A DNA stretch of 64,000 nt from contig NZ_CP018017.1 of assembly GCF_000280495.2 (NCBI RefSeq), positions 62,001-126,000 of the forward strand, read 5' to 3'. A model generated the notes under the pieces. That model was not told the origin of the DNA and did not search any database. It saw only the letters and a program-made list of their open reading frames with translations. The stretch comes from Kosakonia radicincitans DSM 16656 (GTDB taxonomy: Bacteria > Pseudomonadota > Gammaproteobacteria > Enterobacterales > Enterobacteriaceae). The translations under genes and the position numbers were made by a program. Position 1 is the stretch's first letter. Every line of letters begins with the position of its first letter. Shown piece after piece: positions 26,826 to 35,754 of the stretch.

Positions 26826-27725
26826 ATGGATAAGCAAAGAAATGAAAAGTGCAGTTCTGGAAATAAAACAATTTTTGCCTGGGCCGGGGGAATCGTTGTT
26901 GTAATCGGAATGGTTTGGTTGATGGTAATTAGTTTTATCTCGTACAAAACCCAGGTGATGACCAATCAACTGCTGGATAAAATTAGTACATCGCTGGCCA
27001 AGAACCCCGCAGTTCAACAGGGAGTGAACGGAAATATTCAGGACGAAGTAAAGGGTGCTCTTAAGTCTATCGCCGACCAAAAGCTCGCGGAAGAACGAAA
27101 GGCACTCTATAAAGGCTGGGACAAAGCAAATAAAAATACTGATGGCCGTTATATCTATGGCGAGCCTGGCGCTCGGTTTTCGTTGATCAACTATGAAGAT
27201 CTGGAGTGTCCATTCTGCAAACGCTTCAAAGAAACGCCGAAGTATATCGTTGATACCGCGACAGCCGGGGCTGTTAACTGGGAATGGCGTCATTACCCTA
27301 TGTCATTCCATGAGCCGGTCGCATCGAAGGGCGCAGCTGTTGCTGAGTGTATTGCGGAGCAGAAAGGGCCGAGTGCTTTCTGGGCCGTTACTGATTATTG
27401 GTTTAACCATACTGAAACAAACGGTAAAGGTTTTAAGGATGCGGACAGCATCCCAGCACTGTTTGAGGTAGACCAGGCGAAATTTGATACCTGTATGGGC
27501 AGTACTGAAGTGATTAAGCGCATTAAGCAGGATATGGAGGCCGGTTCAGCTGCCGGTGTTGATGGTACACCAACCACGATTGTGCGTGATAATGTCACCG
27601 GTAAAGAAGTCTCTGTTGTAGGCGCACAGCCCTTCTCAAAATTCGTTGAAGTGATCCAGTCTATGGTTGTCGATTCTCAGAGAGACACATCAGGCGAAGC
27701 CTCACCAGCTCAACAAGATAAATAG
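26826..27725 (+). CDS. DsbA-family thiol:disulfide protein, membrane anchored
   Basis: A 299-residue protein from ATG 26826 (CGAGGG upstream). One membrane anchor (FAWAGGIVVVIGMVWLMVIS), a helical region, then a thioredoxin fold with CPFC in LINYEDLECPFCKRFKE and cis-proline DGTPTTIV. It resembles the 19196-20014 protein in design but is clearly different in sequence. Likely function: periplasmic disulfide exchange for exported transfer proteins. Confidence 0.82.
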   Translation: MDKQRNEKCSSGNKTIFAWAGGIVVVIGMVWLMVISFISYKTQVMTNQLLDKISTSLAKNPAVQQGVNGNIQDEVKGALKSIADQKLAEERKALYKGWDKANKNTDGRYIYGEPGARFSLINYEDLECPFCKRFKETPKYIVDTATAGAVNWEWRHYPMSFHEPVASKGAAVAECIAEQKGPSAFWAVTDYWFNHTETNGKGFKDADSIPALFEVDQAKFDTCMGSTEVIKRIKQDMEAGSAAGVDGTPTTIVRDNVTGKEVSVVGAQPFSKFVEVIQSMVVDSQRDTSGEASPAQQDK

Positions 27726-27730
27726 AAATA

Positions 27731-27763
27731 AAAAAGAGCCCTGAATTAACCAGGGCTTTTTTT
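27731..27763. terminator. Bidirectional terminator
   Basis: AGAGCCCTG/CAGGGCTTTTTTT hairpin between the convergent DsbA-like gene (+) and the helicase gene (-), with A's on the left and T's on the right. Confidence 0.85.
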
Positions 27764-27764
27764 G

Positions 27765-29240
27765 TCAGATTATCACTACTGAAACATTTCGCTCAATACG
27801 ACTTCGGTATTCTTCTAATAGCTCCATTAACGAAGTATTGATGTTTACAGATTTCTTGGTTCTGGTAATAGTTACGTACAGCAGATTAAGTTCGTCAATA
27901 ATTACTTCCCGTGGCTTCTTCATCACAACGGCTTCTATAATGGATGGGAAGTCGTCATTGATGATGACATGGTCAAATTCCTTTCCCTTCGAGGTATGGG
28001 CTGTGGTAACAATTAAATCAGCTTCCTTTTCTGTTCTGGCTTCATTCATCCTCATGGTCTCAACCATCCCGGGGATATCAGCATAGACTTCCATTAACTT
28101 AATCGCCCGCACCATGTCCACGTCCTTGGTGGTTTCTGCGATCTCTAAAAAATTTGCCCAGTTCCCGTATTCCGTAGTGATACGGTTATTTTTAATAGCA
28201 GCAATGTTACCTGTTTTTAGCGCATGTAAATCAAGGAGCTCGTCGAGACGGTATTTTGAAATACCTCCATTCCACATCACCCGTTTGCCCCACATAATCG
28301 ACTCGTAGGCAGATTGTATGACTCCCATGTAGGTGCGGCTGATGATGGCGTAAAAGTTTTGATCCTGTATCGCCGATGGCTCAACGATAGCATCAAGACT
28401 ACCCAGGCCTACCAAGGGGAACGTTTCACCCTTCATTGACAGCACAACGTTGGCCAGTGCTGCAACAAGAGGCCCAAACCGGAATGACTTAGTCAGGCGC
28501 ATAACCTGAGCCCCGTGGTCTTCAACAATCTCAAGGGCGTTTTCCGCACCGCGCCAGCGGTTTATCACTTGGTGCTGGTCGCCGACAAAAACTTTGCAGC
28601 AGTTGTTTCTAAGAACGATATCGATCGTTACCGGATTTGCGTCCTGCGATTCGTCGAAGAGAATGACATTGTAGAACTGGTCTAGGGCTGGGTTCGATAA
28701 CTGGAACAACTTGAGGATGGTATTCGGTGAGCAATAGGCATCGTTGAGTGGGTCAGATTGCATTTGCCATGTACGTTTTGCTGCACGTAGCGCTTGATCC
28801 AACCTGCTTTGAGATATTTTATCGGTTTTACTTAAGTCTTTAAGTACGTGTTCAGTAGTAATTTCGTGTTCATCTGAATTCATGAAATGGGTAAGCCCAT
28901 TTATTGCAAGCTTAACCACTCTCCAGTCATCTTCACCCATCATTGCGCGGTATTCGCTCACGGATATAAACTGTCTGTATTTATGAGCAAAGTGTTTGTA
29001 CCGGGTCACGGCCAAACCATGAGATGTTTTACACTCGACGTTTTTTGGGAATTTCTTTTTTGCATCATCTTTAATAGCTTTATTAAAAACGATATAGAGA
29101 ATTTTGAGTGAGGGGTTTGCATCCGCGAATTCTTTTAGTGTAAAGGTCTTACCAGACCCCGCGTATGCCTGTACTGAAACAATACTGCCAGGTGTAGGTT
29201 TGAAACCTATGATCACGTTCTGTTCATCAGTTACCGGCAT
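27765..29240 (-). CDS. UvrD/Rep-like DNA helicase (superfamily 1)
   Basis: A 491-residue protein from the ATG at 29240 (AAGG upstream). Complete set of SF1 motifs: I AYAGSGKTFTLKEFA, II LFDESQDANP, III VFVGDQHQVINRWRG, IV-like RLTKSFRFG, V HTSKGKEFDHVIINDDFPS and VI LLYVTITRTKK. It is shorter than UvrD (about 720), lacking the large 1B/2B domains. It probably translocates on single-stranded DNA in repair or replication. Monocistronic between two terminators. Confidence 0.88.
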   Translation of the reverse strand: MPVTDEQNVIIGFKPTPGSIVSVQAYAGSGKTFTLKEFADANPSLKILYIVFNKAIKDDAKKKFPKNVECKTSHGLAVTRYKHFAHKYRQFISVSEYRAMMGEDDWRVVKLAINGLTHFMNSDEHEITTEHVLKDLSKTDKISQSRLDQALRAAKRTWQMQSDPLNDAYCSPNTILKLFQLSNPALDQFYNVILFDESQDANPVTIDIVLRNNCCKVFVGDQHQVINRWRGAENALEIVEDHGAQVMRLTKSFRFGPLVAALANVVLSMKGETFPLVGLGSLDAIVEPSAIQDQNFYAIISRTYMGVIQSAYESIMWGKRVMWNGGISKYRLDELLDLHALKTGNIAAIKNNRITTEYGNWANFLEIAETTKDVDMVRAIKLMEVYADIPGMVETMRMNEARTEKEADLIVTTAHTSKGKEFDHVIINDDFPSIIEAVVMKKPREVIIDELNLLYVTITRTKKSVNINTSLMELLEEYRSRIERNVSVVII

Positions 29241-29415
29241 CAGAATTACCTTTATGTTAGATATCGTTTCATAGTACCTTTTGACACGGCGCGAATGATT
29301 TAAAAATGGGGGCAAATTGTACCCATTTTTAAGAATACAAATTTATCTGTTCATGAGTAATACAATAAGATAGTACCATCAAACTATTACTGCGGCCCTC
29401 AACAGGAGGTAATCT

Positions 29416-29703
29416 ATGTTTTATTTATCGTCCTTTGTCTGGATGTCAATCTGGAGTCTGATTTCGATTTACATCTATTACAAAGATAAAAAGGCCGCGA
29501 CTGCTGGCGAGTACCGTGTGGATGAACTGACGCTGGATGCGCTCATTGTGCTGGGCGGGTGGCCAGGTTGTTTCATTGCTCAACGAATGTTTAAACACAA
29601 AACACGCAGTGCTTACCAACGTCGGTTCCGGGTTATCGTTGCGGTCTGGATAGTTCTTTACATCGGATTATGGAATTTTCTATGGGCGGGAAATAAAATA
29701 TGA
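29416..29703 (+). CDS. DUF1294 family membrane protein
   Basis: A 95-residue protein with two to three hydrophobic spans and the DUF1294 signature: VDELTLDALIVLGGWPGCFI followed by FKHKTRSAYQRRF. The function of the family is not known. AGGAGG precedes the ATG by about nine bases. It converges on traA. Confidence 0.8.
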   Translation: MFYLSSFVWMSIWSLISIYIYYKDKKAATAGEYRVDELTLDALIVLGGWPGCFIAQRMFKHKTRSAYQRRFRVIVAVWIVLYIGLWNFLWAGNKI

Positions 29704-29710
29704 AGATGTA

Positions 29711-29738
29711 AAAAAACCGGCCAGAGCCGGTTTTTTTT
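29711..29738. terminator. Bidirectional terminator
   Basis: AAAACCGGC-CAGA-GCCGGTTTT hairpin with long A and T tracts between the DUF1294 gene (+) and traA (-). Confidence 0.88.
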
Positions 29739-29751
29739 ACATCCATGATGG

Positions 29752-30087
29752 TTACATGAATGCCGGTAAAGTGGTTTGCACTGCGTGGGATGCGGCCATC
29801 ATGCCATTGATAATGTCCGGTGAGTAGTACAGGGAGATCGCACCACCAACAGCAACCGCCAGTGACATCAGACTCTGACGTACAACAGCAGCTGCGAGAC
29901 CAACCAGAACGATAAGACCGATCAGCACCTTACCCAGAGAACCCTGCATGTAATCAGAGATTTTGAGCCATACATCGTCAAAACCTGCCTGGGTTGAACC
30001 AGAAGCGTGAGCGGTAACAATGGCAAGAATCAGAATGCCGGTGATCACCAGCGGGGTTTTAAACTTCTCAAATTTGATAGCGTTCAT
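29752..30087 (-). CDS. traA: TraA-type conjugative pilin
   Basis: A 111-residue protein with an N-terminal signal segment (ITGILILAIVTAHASGS) and a pilin body of two hydrophobic helices separated by a short basic turn (KVLIGLIVLVGLAAAVVR, LMSLAVAVGGAISLYYS). This is the arrangement of TraA/TrhA pilins. Cleavage probably follows HASG or thereabouts. It stands alone, about 11 kb upstream of traL and separated by cargo; its own promoter must lie in 30088-30348. Confidence 0.85.
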   Translation of the reverse strand: MNAIKFEKFKTPLVITGILILAIVTAHASGSTQAGFDDVWLKISDYMQGSLGKVLIGLIVLVGLAAAVVRQSLMSLAVAVGGAISLYYSPDIINGMMAASHAVQTTLPAFM

Positions 30088-30348
30088 TTAAACATCCTTA
30101 ATAACGAGTTTTAATAATTTCGATCTTTGGATGTTCTCCAGCTATTTAACGAGTTTGAGCCGGGAACTTTATTAATATAAAATTTGTTTTGTTTGATTTC
30201 ATTGTTAAAGCAGGGCGTTATACAATAGCAATGTGTGATATAAGGTGACATTTATCCGTGTCTATTAACATATATGAAAATCTGGATGAAAACTTCTTTT
30301 TGAGTATGAAAGCCAACTTTACTAGTGTCACATTTAAACGAGGTGGAT

Positions 30349-30921
30349 ATGTTGAAATCAGAGGTGTTGGTCAGTACGTTGACATCGTTGGGATTATTAT
30401 TTTTTTCTACTTTTGCACAGGCTGATAATCCAACAGAAGTAATGCTACCGGCTGGTGGCGTTAGAGTCGTTGTCGGATTTTCACCTGAAGGGTCTGCACA
30501 GAAAGCAATACTGGATCTGATCAATTCAGCTCAGCAGGAAATCCGTATGGCGGCATACTCTTTTACGTCACCCGTAATTGCGAAAGCATTAATTAATGCT
30601 CACCGAAGGGGAGTAGATGTCAGGATCGTAGTTGACAAAGGGCAAAATAATAACCGATATGCAGTCTCGACTATGAATACAGTAGTTAACGCGGGCATTC
30701 CGTTACGGACGAATGATCAATTTCTTCTGCACCATGATAAGTATTTGTGTGTTGATAGGATATCTGTTGAAACCGGTAGTTATAATTACTCAAGTTCGGC
30801 TTTCAATAAAAATAGTGAAAATAGCCTTGTACTTTATAACGCACCAGATGTTACAGCGCTGTATCTGGCCCACTGGGAATCTCGTTGGACTGGTGGTGTG
30901 GATTACATACCTAATTATTGA
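30349..30921 (+). CDS. nuc: Secreted phospholipase D-family endonuclease (Nuc-like)
   Basis: A 190-residue protein from ATG 30349 (GAGGTGG directly upstream). Signal peptide ends STFAQADN. One PLD/HKD motif: HHDKYLCVD with the following ETGSYNYSSS, and the typical AYSFTSPVIAKALINAHRRG. Length and layout match the periplasmic Nuc of pKM101, a dimeric non-specific endonuclease. The role on plasmids is unsettled. Confidence 0.88.
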   Translation: MLKSEVLVSTLTSLGLLFFSTFAQADNPTEVMLPAGGVRVVVGFSPEGSAQKAILDLINSAQQEIRMAAYSFTSPVIAKALINAHRRGVDVRIVVDKGQNNNRYAVSTMNTVVNAGIPLRTNDQFLLHHDKYLCVDRISVETGSYNYSSSAFNKNSENSLVLYNAPDVTALYLAHWESRWTGGVDYIPNY

Positions 30922-30926
30922 ATTTT

Positions 30927-30953
30927 AATCAGGGTTCGGGATGAACCCTGATT
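30927..30953. terminator. Bidirectional terminator after nuc
   Basis: AATCAGGGTTC-GGGAT-GAACCCTGATT hairpin between nuc (+) and the convergent gene at 30957. Confidence 0.8.
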
Positions 30954-30956
30954 TTA

Positions 30957-31649
30957 TCATTTAAGAAACGCTTCAAGTTCGTCCATATCCAGGTCGTTAT
31001 AAAATGAACGCCAACCTTTACGGGCTAAATTCGGATGCAGCATTTTGATGTTGCTTAATGGCATAATGCTGCTTAGTCCCATTTTAATAAAGTATTCATA
31101 TACCAGGCGGCTGTACCGGTCAAAATCGGTAAGCGGTCTCGACAGAAGGTATGCTGCCTCTGACATAGTCAATCCCTGTATATGCAACCTGTAACCCAGC
31201 AGACGGCTGCATGTATCGCGCATAACACCGCGTGTTAGCGGGAATAACTCATCACTTACAAGATGTTCAGGTAAGTGAGTTCTCGGGCACTGAACAGGAT
31301 TTATACCCCTGATATAGCACTCATCATTCTCAAGGATACAAAACTGGGGTTCCGGGCCGGAAAAAGAGTTACCAAGAAAGCCGCAGGGATCGATCACGCC
31401 ACCACCCTTAAGTGCTATCCATCCGTACTGAGTTTCAGTGACTTGGTATAACCCACGATCTCCTGGATTGATGCGTTCTTTGACCTTTTTTCGACGTGTT
31501 CCTATAGTAGCAGTTCCGGCAATTACTCCCTGATCTACCAGTGCTCGGCATACGATGTAGGATCTCGCCTCTGACCATTCAATCCAGGGTAAACCAATGT
31601 GGTAACTGGTCGAAACCAGCCTTAAGCCGTCGATGCATGAATCTGTCAT
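30957..31649 (-). CDS. Unknown transfer-region protein
   Basis: A 230-residue soluble protein from the ATG at 31649 (GGAGAAG upstream). Not recognised. Visible: Cys-containing N-terminal half, a basic patch TRRKKVKERINPGDRG, and a helical C-terminal half. It follows the 442-residue membrane protein gene but a terminator lies between them, so it may have its own expression. Confidence 0.5.
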   Translation of the reverse strand: MTDSCIDGLRLVSTSYHIGLPWIEWSEARSYIVCRALVDQGVIAGTATIGTRRKKVKERINPGDRGLYQVTETQYGWIALKGGGVIDPCGFLGNSFSGPEPQFCILENDECYIRGINPVQCPRTHLPEHLVSDELFPLTRGVMRDTCSRLLGYRLHIQGLTMSEAAYLLSRPLTDFDRYSRLVYEYFIKMGLSSIMPLSNIKMLHPNLARKGWRSFYNDLDMDELEAFLK

Positions 31650-31662
31650 GTAACTTCTCCCG

Positions 31663-31689
31663 AAAAAAAAGCGCACCAAAGATGCGCTC
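31663..31689 (-). terminator. Terminator after the 442-residue gene
   Basis: On the minus strand GAGCGCA-TCTTTGG-TGCGCT followed by eight T's, just in front of the ribosome site of the next gene. Confidence 0.75.
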
Positions 31690-31707
31690 GTATTTTCAAT
31701 TCAACAG

Positions 31708-33036
31708 TCAGGCTTTGGATTTTTTGGCCAACTTGTCCGTTTGCTTAGAAAGTTCCTTTTTTGTGAATTTGAGGGAATCGGTTCGTTTATCAGGATCGCC
31801 AACAGCCTGAAGAATCAACGAGTAGGAGTTTTCGCCATTGAGTACAAAGAGGTCGGTTGCCTGCGACCATGCCCCCTTGTTTTCAGAACGCTGTACCCGC
31901 AGGATATTTCCTGGGAGGAGTGAGACTGACCAACCTTTTTCATCAGAAAGGTATACGTTGACCTTACCTTTCGATGGTAACAAGAATACTTTTGATGAAA
32001 AGGTTGAATAAACGAATACCGTATTTTGTCCCTGCGAATTGTATTCAACAGTTTTAAAGTGCCCACTATAGTCCAGGTCAGCGCCAGTAAGCGCATTCTT
32101 CTCCTGAACAACAAACTGTTGGGCTGTATAGCCTTCTGATGCTGCTTTATAGTCTGACGTAGCAGTAGTTTTAGTGGGTTCCGTATAACCGAACTCAGCT
32201 GGGTCAATTTGATGGCCAGAGGTATCTTTAGTGATGTTTTCAACACCTGCAATATCACGTGTGGTAGGTGATGGCGGTGTTTGAACCGGGTTGGTCTGCG
32301 CCGCAGCGTGTTGATTTGGTTCTGCTGTAACTGGAGCTGAAGCCGGGGCTTCACTAGTGGCCCCAGATAGTGCTTTTTTAGCGATTTCCTGTGCAGGAGT
32401 TATCTCAACCGTTCCAGGTTGCTCTGCGTTTTGTGAAACCTCGCTACCGTCAGTAAACCCAGGTTCAGCCTTAATTGAGTCAACCAATGACTGCGTAGCA
32501 GGATCTGACTTAGATACAACTGGTGAATTTGCATCCGGGTTAGCTGGTGGCGTGGTTGTGGCCATTTTTAGCATCTGATCGCCAAGATTATCAGACGATG
32601 CAGGGGAAACACCGGCGCTATCTTGCTTTGTGACAGTAGGTTCACTTTTATCATCATCAGGGGGCGCTGATGCGGGTTCCTGTTCATTATTTGTGATAGG
32701 AAGTGTCAGTGTTGGCTGAGGCCCAGCCTCATCGGTATCAAGGTCATCGTCATCCACATCGATACCATGTTGTTTTGCAATATCCGGGTTAACGCTGATC
32801 CCACTCTTTGCAACTTCGACGATAGATAGGTTCGGTTCTTTGTCTGGTTTACCATTCATTAAAATAAATGCGCCTAATGTGCTTACCGCAAAGATACCGG
32901 CAACCAGGATACTCAAGGTTTTTTTAGAAAATCGCGCCTTAACACTGGGGGTTTCATCTCCAGCATTCTGCGCTGCGCGTTCGCGTAATTTCTCCTGGCC
33001 GTATTCAGCACTTGTGCCACGTTTTTCACTCGTCAT
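31708..33036 (-). CDS. Single-span membrane protein with acidic/Pro-rich linker and C-terminal beta domain
   Basis: A 442-residue protein. Cytoplasmic N-terminus, one membrane span at about 44-63 (LSILVAGIFAVSTLGAFILM), a 220-residue linker rich in Asp, Pro, Thr and Ala, and a compact beta-rich C-terminal domain of about 120 residues (GQNTVFVYSTFSSKVFLLPS, VNVYLSDEKGWSVSLLPGNI). The design recalls TonB-like or VirB10/VirB9-like envelope-spanning proteins, but no family is recognised. Monocistronic. Confidence 0.5.
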   Translation of the reverse strand: MTSEKRGTSAEYGQEKLRERAAQNAGDETPSVKARFSKKTLSILVAGIFAVSTLGAFILMNGKPDKEPNLSIVEVAKSGISVNPDIAKQHGIDVDDDDLDTDEAGPQPTLTLPITNNEQEPASAPPDDDKSEPTVTKQDSAGVSPASSDNLGDQMLKMATTTPPANPDANSPVVSKSDPATQSLVDSIKAEPGFTDGSEVSQNAEQPGTVEITPAQEIAKKALSGATSEAPASAPVTAEPNQHAAAQTNPVQTPPSPTTRDIAGVENITKDTSGHQIDPAEFGYTEPTKTTATSDYKAASEGYTAQQFVVQEKNALTGADLDYSGHFKTVEYNSQGQNTVFVYSTFSSKVFLLPSKGKVNVYLSDEKGWSVSLLPGNILRVQRSENKGAWSQATDLFVLNGENSYSLILQAVGDPDKRTDSLKFTKKELSKQTDKLAKKSKA

Positions 33037-33268
33037 TGAAAACCTCGTTGATCACTATTCGTTCTGGCCGAAGCCCCAACTCACGGTGTATATGAAAGTG
33101 AGCATGATATGGAAAGCCCCATAATCGCGTGAGATGGTTGCCCCGGAATTGATTAGGAAAATATGCTCTCGCGATAATAAACGGATTATATCTTGAGGGA
33201 GGTAGCTCTCGAAATTTTGCGGCCTGAAAACGACCGCAAAATGAGATGGTTTTCTTGAAAATAGATTT

Positions 33269-34363
33269 CTAGAGGTTACGGGTTCCTTTACAAATTGGGT
33301 AAGCCGAGCAACCATAGAAATAATTTCCATTCGACATTCTTCTAACCATTTTGCTATGGCAACGGGGACAGCTAGGTATGACATTAAGATCGTATATTTG
33401 ATTCTCACCTGGACCAACATTTATTATCTCAGTGGCAGGCGGGGGGATTTCTTTATCCTTGATTATTTTCAGAAGTCTGGAACCATCGATAAGCGATAAT
33501 GTTCCTTTAACATTTGCGCTAAGAGCGAATTCCCATGCATCCTGAGTAAAGAACCCAGAGGTGATGATATAACCCCGCTCATATGCATTGGCTTGCACTA
33601 CACCGTAAATTTCGCGGACTACCGAGACTCCTACTTTGCTGGTTTTCCATAATTTGCACTGTACCATTTCGCGGCGACCATCTTTTTGCAGCAGAATGTC
33701 GACTCCGCCGTCAGCTCCTGTATTAGTCAGAGTTGCTTTGTAGCCATTGAGTTCGAAATGCAGTCTTATAATCTTTTCGAATTGCTCCCATGTCATATTC
33801 GAGAGAATTTTCTGGGAATCATTTCCATCCTGAATGGAGGAGTAAATTCGACGTACTTCAGCAAGTTGTACATTTTTTAGCAATGTTGCGACAAACATCA
33901 TCATCGAAAGGGTTAGAGATGCGCCTCGAAGGATTTCAGGGAGTATGTTACTCACGCCTACAGCAAAACGATTCATTACGAGTGCTAGGTCATCAGTACT
34001 GCTTGCAATAAACTGATAATACAAATCGCCTGGAACGTACACATAATTAGTAAGAGAAAGAATATATAGCAAGCAGGAAATCGGGAAGCCGATATACCAC
34101 CGGAAAAAATAGGTTTGCTGGCTAGCACCACTGTTTCTCCATGACTGGATATTAAAAATAACGCCGAAGACTTCCTTTCCTGTACGGGTCATCGACATCT
34201 GGAGAGACAATTGTGTAATAAAGAGGCCCGCAATGACCAACGGGCCATCATGTAGAAAGAATAAAGCTAATGACGCTAGCAGGAAAAAGCACCACTGGAA
34301 TTTGGCGCATCGGGACATTCCTTTTGCTGCCAATTTTCTAAAAACCATATGGTCACCATTCAT
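33269..34363 (-). CDS. Membrane-anchored Mrr-like nuclease with zinc finger
   Basis: A 364-residue protein. About three membrane spans in the N-terminal half (FFLLASLALFFLHDGPLVIA, ISCLLYILSLTNYVYV, LTLSMMMFVATLL). Then an Mrr_cat restriction endonuclease-like domain (WEQFEKIIRLHFELNGYKAT; catalytic D...QxK as GADGGVDILLQ and MVQCKLWK). A topoisomerase-type C4 zinc finger (CPRCHSKMVRR ... YGCSAYPICKG) closes the protein. Mrr enzymes cut modified DNA; membrane anchoring suggests action on DNA entering the cell. It overlaps the gene upstream by four bases. Confidence 0.8.
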   Translation of the reverse strand: MNGDHMVFRKLAAKGMSRCAKFQWCFFLLASLALFFLHDGPLVIAGLFITQLSLQMSMTRTGKEVFGVIFNIQSWRNSGASQQTYFFRWYIGFPISCLLYILSLTNYVYVPGDLYYQFIASSTDDLALVMNRFAVGVSNILPEILRGASLTLSMMMFVATLLKNVQLAEVRRIYSSIQDGNDSQKILSNMTWEQFEKIIRLHFELNGYKATLTNTGADGGVDILLQKDGRREMVQCKLWKTSKVGVSVVREIYGVVQANAYERGYIITSGFFTQDAWEFALSANVKGTLSLIDGSRLLKIIKDKEIPPPATEIINVGPGENQIYDLNVIPSCPRCHSKMVRRMSNGNYFYGCSAYPICKGTRNL

Positions 34364-34728
34364 TCAGAATTAATTCTAAGAAAGGTGCGCCTCAGTATCC
34401 CATTACAGTTATCAATGAATACATCGTAAAACATGACTGATAAACAAATCAGGGCAAATGTATAAACGATGATTTCTTCAACATATGGAAAATCAGGGTA
34501 AATCGCACCTAAATAAATTGCTGACAGTACAAGATACCCACCCCACAATTGGAACAACCGTGGTCTTACTAACAACCATGTGAGTAACGCCAGTACCACT
34601 AAGTTTGCAATGCCTATGGCGTTGATCGTCTTTATGGAAGTGAGCGGCACAAAGTACAGAACGCAATAAACGCTACATATCAGAATCACAATGGCGTAAA
34701 TCACAACACGCTGGAGTAGAGAGTTCAT
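34360..34728 (-). CDS. Small multispan membrane protein
   Basis: A 122-residue protein from ATG 34728 (GAGGAAAC upstream), with about four hydrophobic spans covering most of its length (VIYAIVILICSVYCVLYFVP, IVVYTFALICLSVMFYD-like C-terminal part). No family is recognised. It overlaps the Mrr-like gene by four bases, so the two are co-translated and may act together. Confidence 0.6.
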   Translation of the reverse strand: MNSLLQRVVIYAIVILICSVYCVLYFVPLTSIKTINAIGIANLVVLALLTWLLVRPRLFQLWGGYLVLSAIYLGAIYPDFPYVEEIIVYTFALICLSVMFYDVFIDNCNGILRRTFLRINSE

Positions 34729-34807
34729 GGTTTCCTCATACACTTTACAGGCCTGTATAACAGAATACCACCGTGTAGCGATTGACGAAGCATATCAGTG
34801 TATCTAG

Positions 34808-35116
34808 TTAATCATTCTCATCTCCCTCACAAGCAATTTGGCTCGGCATCCAATAAGGATGATTTGAAGTCTTGACGTAACTGAACACCATTCTGCATGG
34901 AACGCTCGTTAAGTTCGCAACTATCATACTTCTGTCACTGTTTTCAAGGAATTCAGCGCCAGAAAGTTCATTTTCATTCCAGAGACCAGCATTAGAAAGG
35001 GTTGCCATCGCATCTGGAAGCGCGTTTATTGCCTTGGTTGCGGGAATTGGTAATTTATCCCGACTTCCACAACCCAGGATAAGGAAGCATAAAAGAACAG
35101 TCGTGATAGATTTCAT
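34808..35116 (-). CDS. Small putative lipoprotein
   Basis: A 102-residue protein with a short signal peptide and lipobox (LLCFLILGCGS). The mature part has no recognised motif; two cysteines (VPCRMVF, IACEGDE) could form a disulfide. It overlaps the preceding gene by four bases and shares an operon with the signal peptidase gene. Confidence 0.6.
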   Translation of the reverse strand: MKSITTVLLCFLILGCGSRDKLPIPATKAINALPDAMATLSNAGLWNENELSGAEFLENSDRSMIVANLTSVPCRMVFSYVKTSNHPYWMPSQIACEGDEND

Positions 35117-35748
35117 TCTCTCTTCCTCATTTTGGTGTTGTGGGTATTAAAGAGGTCGATGGCTTCAGTTCCCGTGATGGGTATCCAGTAAGGAGGGATG
35201 GCTGGAGCCTCATAAAATGGAATTCTCCCGCAGCCTGCTACGGGTAGAGAACAAACAAACAGGATTTCGTCGAACTGGTTTTCAAGTGCCCACAACTGGC
35301 TGTACCCAACTAATCCATTTAATTTTGCTTCATGGTGAATTTTCAGAATCGAAAATACAGCCTTCGCAAAACCAAATGGTGGGTTACCAAAGCGTATTGG
35401 ATCGATACCCAGCGATGTCAGTGCAGACTTCGATATATCATTAAACCTATTGAATAGCGCAGAGCCATGTTCATGGTCTGTTCTTAGGGCAAAAGGAATA
35501 GTATTGTCGGGGCTAATTAAGCATTGCTCTTTGAATTGACGGAAACCAGACACACGTTGGATATGGCATTCGACTGATCGCAGAAACAAATCAGGCACAC
35601 AAAAATCATGAGCAGTAAAACCTTCGAATCCTTCATCGTTACAGAGCTGGTTTGTTAACCTGAACCACAATTGGTAGGCAGATAGTACCTCCTCGTAAGT
35701 GCTTCTGACCTCCACATTATTGGTTTTGTAAAAGGTTTCGATCATCAT
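35113..35748 (-). CDS. Unknown soluble protein
   Basis: A 211-residue protein with no signal peptide or membrane span. Not recognised. It has several Cys and aromatic residues (YQLWFRLTNQLCNDEGFEGF, FGNPPFGFAKAVFSILK). It starts six bases after the signal peptidase stop codon and overlaps the lipoprotein gene, so it is part of the same minus-strand operon. Confidence 0.55.
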   Translation of the reverse strand: MMIETFYKTNNVEVRSTYEEVLSAYQLWFRLTNQLCNDEGFEGFTAHDFCVPDLFLRSVECHIQRVSGFRQFKEQCLISPDNTIPFALRTDHEHGSALFNRFNDISKSALTSLGIDPIRFGNPPFGFAKAVFSILKIHHEAKLNGLVGYSQLWALENQFDEILFVCSLPVAGCGRIPFYEAPAIPPYWIPITGTEAIDLFNTHNTKMRKRE

Positions 35749-35754
35749 GACTGA

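Noticed and set aside
33055..33420. 121-codon frame between the Mrr-like gene and the 31708 gene
   Set aside because: Half of it overlaps the Mrr-like gene in another frame and the remainder shows no coding features.
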